A DNA stretch of 64,000 nucleotides from assembly GCA_027924585.1 (NCBI GenBank), contig BSBM01001027.1, positions 313,001 through 377,000 on the forward strand. Reading direction: 5' to 3'. Under the pieces are notes generated by a model. That model was not told the origin of the DNA. It saw nothing but the letters and a program-made list of their open reading frames with translations, and did no database searches. Shown here one piece after another: positions 34,392 to 45,414 of the stretch (the first letter of the stretch is position 1; every line of letters begins with the position of its first letter). This DNA is from Larix kaempferi. Taxonomy: Eukaryota > Streptophyta > Pinopsida > Pinales > Pinaceae. The translations under genes were made by a program, and so were the position numbers.

Positions 34392-34784
34392 ATTCCCCCC
34401 TCCTTGACTTTGTTATTGCTTTTAGGAATTGTTCTCTATATTAGTTGTAATAAATTTGCTCGGCCTGCCAAAATATTTCTGTATTGCTTTTCAAACAATG
34501 TCGATGTTGGATGAGGACTTTCAAATCTAGTTCCTTCGTGGTCGCTTAAGTTACAGTTCCAGAGTGATCGCTTAAGTTACAACATGATCAAGTTACAGCT
34601 ACAGTTGGATCACCTCTGTAATGGGAGTGCGTCTCTTCTCAATCCACACAGATCACCACGGCACCATCCACGTGGTAGCATTACATTCACTCTATAAGCA
34701 AGAAATTTAGCCGATGTGGATGGTTATGCTTTTCGTTAGTGAAACACCTACAACATAAAAATATAAAATTAGATTTTATAAATG
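34392..34784. other. Intergenic, no gene seen
   Basis: 3' flank of the DUF761-type pseudogene. Includes a partly repeated GATCGCTTAAGTTAC phrase (34540-34580). Ends at the point where similarity to the duplicated block resumes. Confidence 0.5.
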
Positions 34785-35465
34785 TTATAATTTTTAATAA
34801 GATTTAATATAAACAAATTACTTTTTATATATTTTTTATTTTTATAAAATATTTTTTTTTAAATTTAATTTAAAAATTAATATGAAATTTATGATATTCC
34901 TATATTTTTAATTATATAAAAGAAAATTTATACATACAAACTTTGTAAACTCACAATTATCTTAAATTTATGATATTCCTATACTTTTAAACCTATAATC
35001 TACACCATGGTATTAAATTTATGATATTCCTATACTTTTAAACCTATAATCTACACATAGAAACCATGATGATTCCTTAAATTAAAGGGAAGTGAAAACA
35101 TTTATTCATTACAGGTTTTGTGTTTAAATGAGGAATATTAAATTTATGCACTATTTCCATTTGATTATTTTTTCATTTATTTATTTTATTAATGTTTTCC
35201 TTTTTAATAAAATCAATCATAATAACTTAATTTTTAACAAGTTATTAAAACTTTATTATTATTTTCCAAAAATATTAAAACTTTATTATATTTTATTATT
35301 ATTTATTATTTTAAATTTAATAAAATAAATCATCAATAACTTAATTTATAACTTGTTATTAACATTTTACTATCATTTGTTCAAATACAATTTGAACTTG
35401 ATTTAATATTATTTAATCAATTTTAGAGATTTAATTCTATTTCATTTTTATATAAAAGAATAATA
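34785..35465. repeat. Segmental duplication, left copy, part 2 (AT-rich, non-coding)
   Basis: Co-linear with about 53525-54360. Shared landmarks are TTATGATATTCCTATACTTTTAAAC, GAAACCATGATGATTCC and ATAACTTGTTATTAA-type phrases. This copy has a local duplication of the TATGATATTCC segment at about 34966-35055. The right copy has about 240 bp extra at 53590-53830. No gene. Confidence 0.8.
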
Positions 35466-35483
35466 TGTCACATCATACATGTT
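35466..35483. repeat. LINE target-site duplication, left copy
   Basis: TGTCACATCATACATGTT matches 42057-42074. The last two T may belong to the poly(A) tail, so the duplication is 16-18 bp. The empty counterpart lies at 54361-54376 in the right block copy. Confidence 0.93.
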
Positions 35484-35494
35484 TTTTTTTTTTT

Positions 35495-36351
35495 AACAAA
35501 AAGGGAAAAGGTTTAATATATAAAAGTAGCTGTGCACAGCCATTCAATACAATCTACATGAGCCAGCAGACCTGCGCTCAACAGATGGGCTGCAAAGAAG
35601 GATTATCCATGAGTTTTGCTGACTACATCAAAAAGAGGCTGTTCGAAGCTTCTGAAGCTAAGGGTGTAAACCCTTACGAACTGATTACAAAGGAAGAGAC
35701 AGAAGCACATTAACACTGCTGAGAAAAAACTAAGGAATGCCTCTTAGCTGAAAAACAGATACTTCCTTCATTAGAGTCCCGGCTACTTTGATTCATGAGG
35801 CTGAACTTCTGAAGATCCCAATGCGTCCTATCCCAATGCATCCTATCAATTCGTGTTCCATGACTGTTATTCTGCAACGAATTGTAGCCAGCGTCTCCAT
35901 CTTTTTGACCACCTTAGCGTTTTCAATATTGCCCATAATCCCTGCGATGCCACCATGCTGGGTCATATCATCATCTTCAGCTATCAAAGAGATACTAGCT
36001 AACTGAGCCTGCGTCGTGGGAAAAGCAGTCCCCGAGCACTTCTTCAATCCTTTGCTGCCACCGGCCGAGGTTCCCCCGTCTCCCTCGATCCATCCTGCGC
36101 ACCTGCAAACAATGATCTTTCTGATTTCCCACCTGCCAAGGGAATCTGAGCTTGGCGTAACAGCTACTTGCAGAAGCTCGGGCCTGCCCATGGACTGGAA
36201 TAACTCCCTTCTCTCACGCCTGAGAAAGGCAACTAAAGATCCAGAATCGGTGAATGATAAGAAATGACAGCGAAGGCACCACTCAGCACCTAGAGAAGTA
36301 ATGGCAGGACAAGGCATTGAAAAACAGAAGAGAGGCTTCCAACACCGCAAT
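35495..36351 (-). other. LINE 3' region with an extra open frame (35793-36386)
   Basis: About 860 nt between the ORF2 stop and the poly(A) tail. A third minus-strand open frame of 197 codons starts at ATG 36386, overlaps the ORF2 end by 35 nt in another frame and stops at 35793. It has no domain I recognise and is Ser/Gly/Ile-rich. A plus-strand open frame at 35609-35713 also exists. Both may be chance frames in moderately GC-rich sequence. Confidence 0.4.
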
Positions 36352-39300
36352 TTATGGGACAAATTTGAGAGTTGGCCGATTTCCATCCTGGCTGTAATAT
36401 CCTTGCGAGAGAGAGACCCCTTTATTTTCCAGACTATCGGCCGCAGTGTTTCTGTGCCTTAGGATGTGATATGCTTCATAGCCGCTAGACATGAGAAGCT
36501 TGGCTTTTTCATGGAGACGACGGCATTTGATAGCTCCCTCATTGTAACCATTAATTAATTTGTATATGACATGCCTAGAATCCCCAGTGATCAAAGCTTT
36601 TCGAATTTTCTTGTCTTTGAGAATATGGAGACTCTGAATCAGCGCCATCCATTCCGCTTCATTGTTGGATCTAATGCCAAGCCCCCAGGCGAAAGAATGT
36701 TCCACATGTCCTCCTGGATTCAGGAGAATCCCCCCGGCACCTGCCTCCCCAGTATTGCCTTTCGAGGCCCCGTCAAAGAAAAAAGCAAAGGAGTTTTTCT
36801 CCCGGAGCCAGGACTTAAACTCAAGAGATGTGAGCCGGATCTCCCAGGAGAGGGGCTTAAACCTTTTGGACTGAAGGGAACTGCTCTCTTTCAAGAATAT
36901 TTTGCTCCAAGTGGAGTATGGCTCGGGGATGGACTCCTGAGTCGGGAAGCCTATATTATCAGAGGAAAACTTTTCGACTATCATCCCTATAGTTTTAGCA
37001 GCTATGATGGAGGGAGTGGCTTTTTGGTCCTTAAAGATGGCACGATTCCTTGCAAGCCAGAGCTGCCAACAGAGATTCTTTGGAATAGAAGACCACAGGC
37101 GACTTAGTATAGGTTTATTCCTTATCGATCCTGGAAATTGTTTGGACCAATCCTTAAAAAGCTGATAGGCCGTGTCAGGAATAACATGAACATAATCCAG
37201 TGGGAGGACGATTTTCCAAACTGAGAGAGAGACTTCACAATGGAAAAAAATGTGGCAGGAGGTCTCTTCAGCAGCATTACACATAGCACATCGTGATGGA
37301 CCTAAGATTCCCCTTTTCCTTAAGTTTTCTGCTGTAAGCAGCTTGTTGTGCAGAAGAAGCCAGGTAAAATTGTTAACCTTAGGGATACTATTGGAATGCC
37401 AAACCTGCTTCCAGATCCTTTCTGCCGTAGTAGCTTCCCTACTTATCTTCTTGTAACCCTCTTTAACATTATAATGTCCAGTTTCTCCCCAGCCTAGCCT
37501 ATCTGAACTGGAAAGGCTCGATGGAGTCAAGCCATGAAGGGAAGAGAAGAGAGCAAGAGAGGCATTTGCCAAATGTACTGGGGGAGAGAGATGAGTCCAG
37601 CCTGTCCAGCGACCTTTAGAGTCCCAGCGGGAAAGATCAAATAGAGAATTGATACCTTGACTTCTCGCCCAGTCAGACAGAGGGCCCAACTCTGTAATAG
37701 AAAGGCGAGGCTTCTGTCCTAAAATGCTGCTTGTCCAGACATTGATTTTCTTTCCATTCCCTGGAATCCAGTAGCAGTTCTCAGAAATAATGTGGACGGA
37801 AGCTTTGCACATCTGCCAGAGGGGGGTACCTTTTCCTGTCCAATCTCTGCCCAGCATTTTTGATCTAGGCTTTTTGATATATTTTTTCCTGATAACTTCT
37901 TTCCACCAATCTTTTTCCCCCGTAACTAACCTCCAAACCAGTTTGGCTCCTAATGCTTTACACACGAGCTCAGGATCTCTGATGCCTAACCCACCTTGAA
38001 GCTTAGGCTGCTTGACCGTTTCCCATTTGACCAAGTGGAACTTCTTGGTCTGAGATTTTCCCCCCTGCCATAAAAATTTCTGGATTTCTTTGCAGATGTT
38101 GATGATGACCATCTTGGGAGTGAGGATCATCGAGCTTAAGTAAATGGGGTAGGAGGAGAGGATGGACTTTATTATGACGGTCTTACCAGCTAAATTCAGC
38201 CATTTCGATCCCAAGGAGTGGATTTTGTCTTTGATTTTTTGAACAACAGGATTCCACATTGAGGAGGTCATGGATTTCTTCACCACCGGGACGCCCAAGT
38301 AAATGAAGTGAGTCCAGCTGTGGTTGGCTTTAATTTGCAGAATTTGAGAGATGCTGCGCATGGTAGCTGTTGGACAATTCCAGCCATAAATTTGGCACTT
38401 ATCTAGATTTACAGCACTACCTGAAGAATGGAGGAAGATGTCCAAGGGCCTGAGAAAACTCCTAGCTATTTGAGGGGAGGCTATGCCGAGGAAGATAGTG
38501 TCATCCGCAAAAAGGGCGTGGTTAATGGGAGGGACTGAAACTCGATAGGAAAGGCCTGGAAGGGAGCCTTCAGCTTGGAGTCTATTTAATCTTCTGCTTA
38601 GGGAGTCAGCCACCAAAATGTAAAGGAAAGGGGATAGAGGGCAACCTTGCCTAACTCCCCTAGATGCTTTGAAAAACTCAGAGGGTCGCCCATTAATAAG
38701 AGGGGCTATCCAGGGAGAGGTTATGCAGGCTTGAATTTGGGAAATAAAGCCAGGGGGGAAACCAAAGCTCTCAAGAACCTTAATGATAAAGGAGTGTCTC
38801 AGCCTATCAAAGGCATTAGCAAGGTCCAGTTTTATAGCCATCCCAGGCTCACCCCTTTTTGTACTGGAGTGAATAGCTTCTTGTACCAACAGGATGTTGT
38901 CACTAATTTGTCTTCCCGACAGAAAGCCACCTTGGTTCGGGGAGATGAGCGAGGGAATGATTTTTTTCAGCCTCAGAGACAATACCTTGGAGAAGATCTT
39001 ATAAGATGCGTTACAAAGAGAGATTGGTCGAAATTTTTTGATGGAGGAGGGGTTGATCACTTTGGGAATCAGGGCCAGAAAGGTGGAATTGGTGGCACCC
39101 CCCATATTCCCATTGGCCATCCAAGAGATGAGGCGCATCAAATCCTTTTTGATAAGAGTCCAGAAGGTTCTGTAAAAGCAAATAGGGAACCCATCTGGTC
39201 CTGGGGCCTTGTCCGGGTGGAGACTCCAGATGGCTTTCTTTATCTCTTCCTCTGATATGGGGGATTCAAGCCTGCTTTTGTCCTAAGGGCTAAGCAGAGC

Positions 39301-40581
39301 AGGGATATCCGATACCATTTCCTGCAAAAGACGTTGAGAAGCAGGTTCTTCTTCGTTATAAAGATGCTCAAAGAAAGATCTTACCTCAGAACTTACTGCC
39401 GCTTGCCCTTGGATGACAGAGCCGTCTTCCTTCTTTAACTCTCGAATTGTATTCCATCTCTGCCTGTCTCTGCATTGATTTTGAAAGAACTTCGTATTTT
39501 GATCTCCTCCTTGGAGCCAAAGGGTGCGCGATCGAAGTCTCCATCCCTCCTCCTCGGCCCTTAGTATTTTTTGAAGTTTTGTTTCCAGCTCGATTTCCTT
39601 GAGGAGGTGTTCTTTAATTATCAAGCTGGTTTCCATTTCGGCTTGAAGAGATTCCATGTCCTTTAATATATTTTTCTTTTGCTCAAGTGGCTCTTGATAT
39701 CGAGTTTTTGCCCAATGTTTGAGAGCGGTCTTTACACGTTTTAACTTTTGTTCCCAAGAATAGGCAGGTGTGCCAGGGATATAGCACCGCCAAGTTTCAG
39801 ATATGATTTCGCTGGCCTCAGTTGAATCCAACCAAAGACGGTTGAATCTGAAGGGGAGGGGCCCCAGGTTTTCCGCCGGCGGGAAGAAAAGGCAGACAGG
39901 TTTGTGATCTGACACTGCAGAGCACAAGAGCTTGACTTCAGGCTGTTGATCCAGAAGATGAGTGCTAACAAGAAAGCGATCTAGGCGTGCTTCTATGTAT
40001 CCTGGTCCAATTCTCCTATTACTCCACGTGAAGGTGCCATTTTTGGGTTTGACATCAGAGAGAGCCCACTGAGAAATGAGATCTTCCAATCTTTCCCCAT
40101 AGGGGTCCCTGACCTTTGTTCCGCCTCTACGCTCATCTGCTGAGATAGTGACGTTGAAGTCTCCTGCTATATAGCAAGGATCCATCTTCTTATCATCACA
40201 TTGTGCTTCCAGCGATGACCAAAAATTATCCTTTTGCGAATTCAGGGTTGGGCCGTAAACATTTCCTATCCAGAAAATTTTTTTAGTTTCCCTAATTTCT
40301 AATTTTAAAAAAATCCAGTTCCTATTTTCAATAGTAGATTTCAACTCAAACTTCTCTGTGCTCCACCAACATAAAAGCCCTCCAGAGGCGCCGTTGGCAC
40401 TTACAGCAAGGCTTTCACCATTTTTCCAAATGCTTTTAAGAAGTGCAATACTTTCCTCTGCTGATTTTTTAGTCTCCTGAATAAGGAGGATTGAGGCAGC
40501 TTCCATTGTTTTAAACCTTCTGACAACTTCAAGCTTCTGCGGTCCGCCCAAACCTCTGCAATTCCAGGAGATTACTTTCAT
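36352..40581 (-). pseudogene. LINE ORF2: endonuclease, reverse transcriptase, RNase H (one TAG)
   Basis: 1,410-codon frame from ATG 40581-40579 to TAA 36352, interrupted once by TAG (39283-39285) in the linker between endonuclease and RT. AP-endonuclease: I-S-W-N-C-R-G-L (N-terminus), Q-E-T-K, A-G-D-F-N-V, S-D-H-K-P-V. RT: F-R-P-I-S-L-C-N, K-L-D-L-A-N-A-F-D, G-V-R-Q-G-C-P-L-S-P and catalytic F-A-D-D-T (~38500). Zinc-type C-A-M-C...C-H-I-F-F-H-C (~37270). RNase H: F-F-D-G-A-S-K-G-N, N-N-E-A-E, T-G-D-S-R (~36400-36760). The start codon overlaps the ORF1 stop as TAATG, suggesting reinitiation. Apart from the TAG the protein looks complete. Confidence 0.95.
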
Positions 40582-41912
40582 TATTTTCGCTGTTGCTTAA
40601 GGGCCTTCTCTCTCTCTTTTCTTTCTTCTTCCGCTGTAAGGAGGTATTTGCTTGCATTCGAAGATTTGACGAGGAAATCAAGATTAGCCTGCTTTCCCAC
40701 CGCTTTTTCCCTTGCTGCCTCCTGTTCTCTAATGGTTTTGTTAGATTTTCTTCCCTTTCTGGATAGGGGTTCTTGCTCCTCCATGGAGGTGTCTGTAGTT
40801 TCCTCGGTGTTCACTCTTGCCCTTGCTCGAGTGACAGATCCTTCAGAGGCAGTTCCTTTATCACTTTTTTCCCCCGAGTTTCCAGTGCCCTCCCCCTGGG
40901 TTTTCCTTTCCTGGATCGGCGGATATTCAGGGCCGTCTTCCCGACCTTCCTGTTCCTTTGATGTTGGAATGACAATCTGTGGCTCTACGCTCTGCTGATG
41001 TTCCATTTCATGATTTTCATCTTGATTTTCTGCCTCTTGAGTCTCTTCCTCCAAAACCTCGAACTTATTTCCGGGGGGGCTCTTTGACGAGGGGGCCTGC
41101 TGCTTTGAAGGTCTGGCAGTCTTTTTTCCATTTGCCACATTCCATCCTTCACCGGGAGAGCTATCCAAGATGGGTTTTTCAGGCTTCTTTGGACATGATT
41201 TGGCAAAGTGGCCATATTCATGGCAATACTTACACTTAAATGGGATTTGCTCATAGTCAACAGATTGAAGGTGATTCCACCCGTCAATGGAGAGCATGAT
41301 TGACTCCGGGAGGCCCTTCTCCAGATCGACTTCGACACAGATACGAGCGCAAGAAAACATAGGGGCTTTTGGCTCAGATTTATCCACATACTTCCCTAGA
41401 TTATTCCCTATTGCTCGGAAGTCCTCATCATTCCAACAGTGCAGAGGGAGATGGGGAAGCTTAACCCACACAGGTACAGCTTTTGGAATATCCTTTTCAG
41501 GGTTAAAAGACAGATCCCATTTGTTCAGATACATACCTCTTGGGCCCATGAAGTAAGGCCCGCTCCTGAAAATAAGGTCTCGATCCTCCTTCTTTTCAAA
41601 GATGAAAGTAAAATAACCTTTTCCACAAAAAATTTGCTGAACTTCTCCCTGTATAAGAGTTCTCCAGTTCTTATTAATCCATACTTCCACAGAGCGCGGG
41701 GAGGGCCAAAGGCCGGTGAACAAACCAATGAGCCCCTTTTCTGAGAGAGCAACTGCTTTCCTCTTTGATGCAGCAGAGCAGAGCTTCACCTCAGGGACCT
41801 CCGAGCGCTTGACAAACTTAGAAGAAGGGGCAACGGCGGCTGGAACAGTGGGGAGGGCAGCCACAAAAGAGTGAAATCTTTCCTCCACCGAGGAAGGATC
41901 CGGAGGATCCAT
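40581..41912 (-). CDS. LINE ORF1: DUF4283 / zinc-knuckle nucleic-acid-binding protein
   Basis: 443 residues, uninterrupted. Start chosen at ATG 41912-41910 (M-D-P-P-D-P); upstream in-frame codons have no earlier ATG. DUF4283-like region around residues 65-200 (S-V-E-V-W-I-N-K-N-W, F-R-S-G-P-Y-F, V-P-V-W-V-K-L-P-H-L-P). Zinc knuckle C-K-Y-C-H-E-Y-G-H-F-A-K-S-C at about residue 230. The C-terminal third is hydrophilic and rich in Glu/Lys/Gln, probably disordered. In plant L1 elements this protein coats the RNA and helps form the retrotransposition particle. It ends at TAA 40583-40581, sharing one base with the ORF2 ATG. Confidence 0.92.
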   Translation of the reverse strand: MDPPDPSSVEERFHSFVAALPTVPAAVAPSSKFVKRSEVPEVKLCSAASKRKAVALSEKGLIGLFTGLWPSPRSVEVWINKNWRTLIQGEVQQIFCGKGYFTFIFEKKEDRDLIFRSGPYFMGPRGMYLNKWDLSFNPEKDIPKAVPVWVKLPHLPLHCWNDEDFRAIGNNLGKYVDKSEPKAPMFSCARICVEVDLEKGLPESIMLSIDGWNHLQSVDYEQIPFKCKYCHEYGHFAKSCPKKPEKPILDSSPGEGWNVANGKKTARPSKQQAPSSKSPPGNKFEVLEEETQEAENQDENHEMEHQQSVEPQIVIPTSKEQEGREDGPEYPPIQERKTQGEGTGNSGEKSDKGTASEGSVTRARARVNTEETTDTSMEEQEPLSRKGRKSNKTIREQEAAREKAVGKQANLDFLVKSSNASKYLLTAEEERKEREKALKQQRK

Positions 41913-42056
41913 GGCAGGGCGCAAGGCCCTCACGGCTAGGTCGCAGGCAAATGCTTCAGGCGCAGCAAAACCCTAGCAGCGCACGATTTTTTTTTCCAAC
42001 TTCTGTTTATAAGTTTTGTTTGTTTTGCATTTGTTGATCATGCAGTTCTTCCATCT

Positions 42057-42074
42057 TGTCACATCATACATGTT
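42057..42074. repeat. LINE target-site duplication, right copy
   Basis: TGTCACATCATACATGTT, identical to 35466-35483. Followed by ACAAGTTAG, which also follows the empty site at 54361-54376. Confidence 0.95.
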
Positions 42075-43172
42075 ACAAGTTAGTTTAATATAAGATTTTA
42101 AAAAAAATCAAATTATATTTATACTTTTAAATAAAAATATAAAAAATTAAAATATAAAAATTAAAATAAAATACTTTTAAATAAAAATATAAAAAATTAA
42201 AATAAAATACTTTGAAATAAAATTATAAAAAATTAAAATAAAATTTCTAATATAAAAAGGCAAATTTAAGGGAAAATATCAAATATAATTTAATACATTT
42301 AGTTGTTTTAAATTTTAGATATTTACAATTTTATATGACATTATTTATATTCTTTTTAATGAAATTGATATTCATAAATAAAATGAATTCATGAAATAAA
42401 TATTAATTAATATATATTAAATTTACTCAATTATTAAATAACTTTTAATGAATCTACATAAATTGATTAATTTTCTCCCATTAATTTAATTAACTATTAA
42501 ACTTTCTGGACAATAAATTTATATACAAATTTCAACTCAAATTTAGATTTTTCCATTCCTATGTGTAATTGAAATATAAATGATTGAATATAAACCTATG
42601 CATAATTATGAATGCAAAGTGGAATCTACAATTTTTAAGGACTTTTAATGGAATATAAGCTATGAAGAACAAAATTTCAATACAACATTCAAAATGACAA
42701 TTTTCTGGAGCTATATAAGGGTTAACTAAAATGCTCCCGACTCGCCAAAATCTGGTAGAGCAATTTTGGCCAAAATCGCAATTTGAAGTGCTCAGATCGC
42801 AATTTCGGCGATCTGGGTAGTTTTAAAATTGGGTAAATAATTTAAAACTAGCAATCCCAGTTGTTGAAATTACAAAAATGTGAAAATAACAATTTCCAGC
42901 AATAAATTTAACCAGTTTTAATCCCAAAATCACCAGAAAAGTGGAGCGTTTTGGTTGTCTTTTATCCTACGCTCAATTTTCTATGTAAAATACCTATCTG
43001 TTGGTGATGCTCGATCGACTCGAGAATCTGGAACTGCTACTGACGCTGTAAAGCAACTGGAACTTATACTACGACTAGCTATGATGCTACTCTGCCTCTT
43101 GCTATTGGATTCATTGCTCTTGTATCTAGATCGACTTTGGCTTCATCTGGACCTGGAATCCTTTCTTCAATA
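42075..43172. repeat. Segmental duplication, left copy, part 3 (NLR 3' flank)
   Basis: Co-linear with 54377-55153. AT-rich, with AATAAAATATAAAAAATTAAAATAA-like units repeated about three times at 42110-42250 (fewer in the right copy). Around 42710-42960 this copy has about 230 bp (CTGGAGCTATATAAGG... to ...GGTTGTCTTTTATCC) that the right copy lacks. No gene is seen; it is the downstream flank of the truncated NLR. Confidence 0.8.
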
Positions 43173-43627
43173 TTAAACGATAGCAATATCTTTGGTATGG
43201 ATTTCATCGATTGCAATATCTTTGGTATGGATTTCATCGATTGCAATTTGATCGTGTGGCGACACTGCAATATTAATTCCGCAGGATTTCAAAATGTGCA
43301 CCCATTCGGATTTCAAAAGGTCTTCTACTTTCGGGGTGTGGTCTTCAGCAAGGAAATCCACTTCTTCAAGATTCCTTAGCTTCTCTATTCCTTTGGCCAT
43401 ATTTTTGAGTTTGTCACACCATCTGACTCGGAAATACTTGAACATTGGCATTGGTTCAGGATGCAACGGAAGGAAACTTTTCCAAATGGCTGAACTTTGA
43501 TATGATGAGCTCTTCCAGCCTTGGAAATGCCATACCTTCGCCAAACTCCTTTGGAAACTCAATGCACTCGTCATTGAGTGACAAGTGCAGCTTTTTCAAA
43601 TTAGGAGTCCTTTATAATCTTTCATGT
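43173..43627 (-). pseudogene. NLR gene 3' fragment (last ~150 codons), truncated paralogue
   Basis: Minus-strand match to the C-terminus of the intact NLR at 55154-57862. Shared pieces include W-C-D-K-L-K-N-M-A, L-R-N-L-E-E-V, K-S-E-W-V-H-I-L-K and the final I-A-V-S-P-H-D-Q-I-A-I-D-E-I-H-T-K-D-I-A. A 30-bp tandem duplication near the stop repeats I-D-E-I-H-T-K-D-I-A. A frameshift lies near 43470 relative to the intact copy. Similarity ends at about 43627, inside the LRR region; no CC, NB-ARC or upstream LRR is present. It cannot make a working receptor. Confidence 0.93.
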
Positions 43628-44852
43628 AAATTGAGCTCAGTGTGCCTTAATAAGATCTCAAGGAACCGGTTTTCATTCTTTTACGATGTTCAAGGCCTTG
43701 CAACATATCCATGGTCTTACATGGTAGTCTGAGGATGCATTCACTGCATTTGATCTTGACAAAATATGTTTCGGGTCTAAGATTGTTATTTCCCTCCATA
43801 AACCATGGCCAAGGGCTTGGGGCTATTGTTTTTCTACCAAGACTATGGTTAAGGTCCCAAGAACCATCCACAGTGCATAAAGCATGTTAGGGATAATATA
43901 CATTGGACAATTAATGGTGTCCATATGCCCAAGAAGAAAATATTATTGATAAAGGCTCTCGTTTAATTGTCAGACATGATTCCCAAGACATTGTAATAAC
44001 ACTCGCATTCATCTTTCATTCCAAAGACACCTTATAGAGGGCTCACATTGTGGCTTTTAGGTTTTGTCAATGGTAATTGAGGTTGAGAGGGTCATTTAGG
44101 GATTAAATTCCTTGTTTCAGTTTACAAAACCTACTAATGGCTCATGTATCCCACTGTTGTGACCACAACACCCCGCCAGGGTAATCCGGGGGCCCCTTCC
44201 AATTTTTTTTTAAATTTGGACTCGCGAGAGGGTTTTTTTTTGTATTATTTCCTTACTCGGCCATGTTTGAGGCCATATGGGCCGTCTTTGGTGTGAAAAA
44301 CACCCATATCCAAATTATTTAGGGCCCAGGGCCCAAATCATTTCATCCCCATATCGTAGCTCCTGAGTTATGAAACGTTCATTTAGGTCTAAATCCTCTT
44401 CTTTCACCCTCTAAGCATGTTTACATTTCAAATCTCATGTGGCATTGCACCGGGCGCGACCCTTGCAAGTATGACGTGGGATGCTACTGCTCCCCCCTAA
44501 CCCCATGATCTCTTTCTCTCTATCTCTCCTATATCCCATCTCTCTATCTCTGTTTACCTCTCAATCTCCTTGAAACACTACATCCCTTAACCCCTAAACC
44601 ATTCAACCTGTAATCCCACAACCCTAACTCCTAAACAATCTAACCCACAATCCTTAAAGTCCAAATACCTAAGACCTTACGCCTTAAGTCGTAAACCCTT
44701 AAATCCCTAGAATCCTTAACCCCCCTCTCTTTAGCCATCCATTTATCCACTTTTGAAGTATAGTCCAATGTATGCAAATATTTTCGAAGTGGGGGAAGGT
44801 TTGGCATTAAATGGTGTAAATGTTGGTTAATAAATGGTGTAAACGTTATGCA
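43628..44852. other. Spacer between NLR fragment and DNA element, no supported gene
   Basis: A minus-strand open frame at 43647-43871 has a Cys-containing, protein-like run (K-I-K-C-S-E-C-I-L-R-L-P-C) without recognisable family. From 44500 to 44730 the plus strand is a pyrimidine-rich tract with repeated CCCTAA/CCTTAA-like words (for example CCCCTAAACC, AACCCTAACTCC), resembling degenerate plant telomere-like sequence but without regular 7-bp units. Confidence 0.45.
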
Positions 44853-44960
44853 GGGGCACGTGCACGTGTTTTAGCGCATACACGCTAATGACGCGTGCGC
44901 GCATTTAAACATGCATGCATGTGCCTACTGCTAGTTTAAAAAAAACAGAGTTTATGTTCC
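44853..44960. repeat. Left terminal inverted repeat (diverged)
   Basis: GGGGCACGTGCACGTG at the tip, then CACGCTAATGACGCGTGCGCG and CATGCATGCATGTGCC, followed by TTTAAAAAAAACAGAG (44936-44951). It is similar in inverted orientation to 50060-50250. Strong alternating purine/pyrimidine character. Confidence 0.55.
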
Positions 44961-45414
44961 CGGGAATGCTACCAAAAAACACGAGTTTTCTATCTTTCAC
45001 GGGTTTCAAGCTCTTCCATGTTGCATATTGACTCACATTCATTGATATTTTGGACACTCGTTGATCTATTGGACACAAAATCACTCTTGGAATCTAACAA
45101 ACATCTTCAGTGGTCTTGGAATCTAGTGGATACATTCAAGCTACCAGTTTCCATTACAAGTGGAGATCATTTCTATAGGTATGGTGAATTGTAAATAATT
45201 ATTTTTCATTCACTAGATTTGAGATTCTCCCATGCTTTTTTGTTTTTATCATATGCCTACAACAATATCCATGCATAGACAACAATGAATTTGACAAGAA
45301 GAATTCTCATGTTCACATCTAAAAAAACTCATATTCACTAGACAAGATGAAGTATGCAATGTAAACCAATAATTATTACCATGAATATATTTTGATTTCA
45401 CACAAGGATGGAAT

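Larger units (their letters stand above)
35482..42056 (-). mobile_element. Full-length plant L1-type LINE, minus strand
   Basis: 6.57-kb non-LTR retrotransposon. It has a poly(A) tail (13 T on the plus strand, 35482-35494), perfect 16-18-bp target duplications, a ~145-nt 5' leader (41913-42056), ORF1 and ORF2. The uninserted target is visible at 54361 in the paralogous block. ORF1 is open and ORF2 carries only one stop, so the copy is recent. The RNase H domain at the end of ORF2 is typical of plant L1 elements. Confidence 0.96.

Noticed and set aside
35465-35713. Plus-strand 82-codon open frame at the LINE tail
   Set aside because: Starts in the target duplication and poly(T) of the LINE, antisense to the element; no support.
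36571-37107. 178-codon plus-strand open frame, and other plus-strand frames across 36600-41750
   Set aside because: Antisense to the LINE ORF1/ORF2 coding frames, which carry all the domain motifs.
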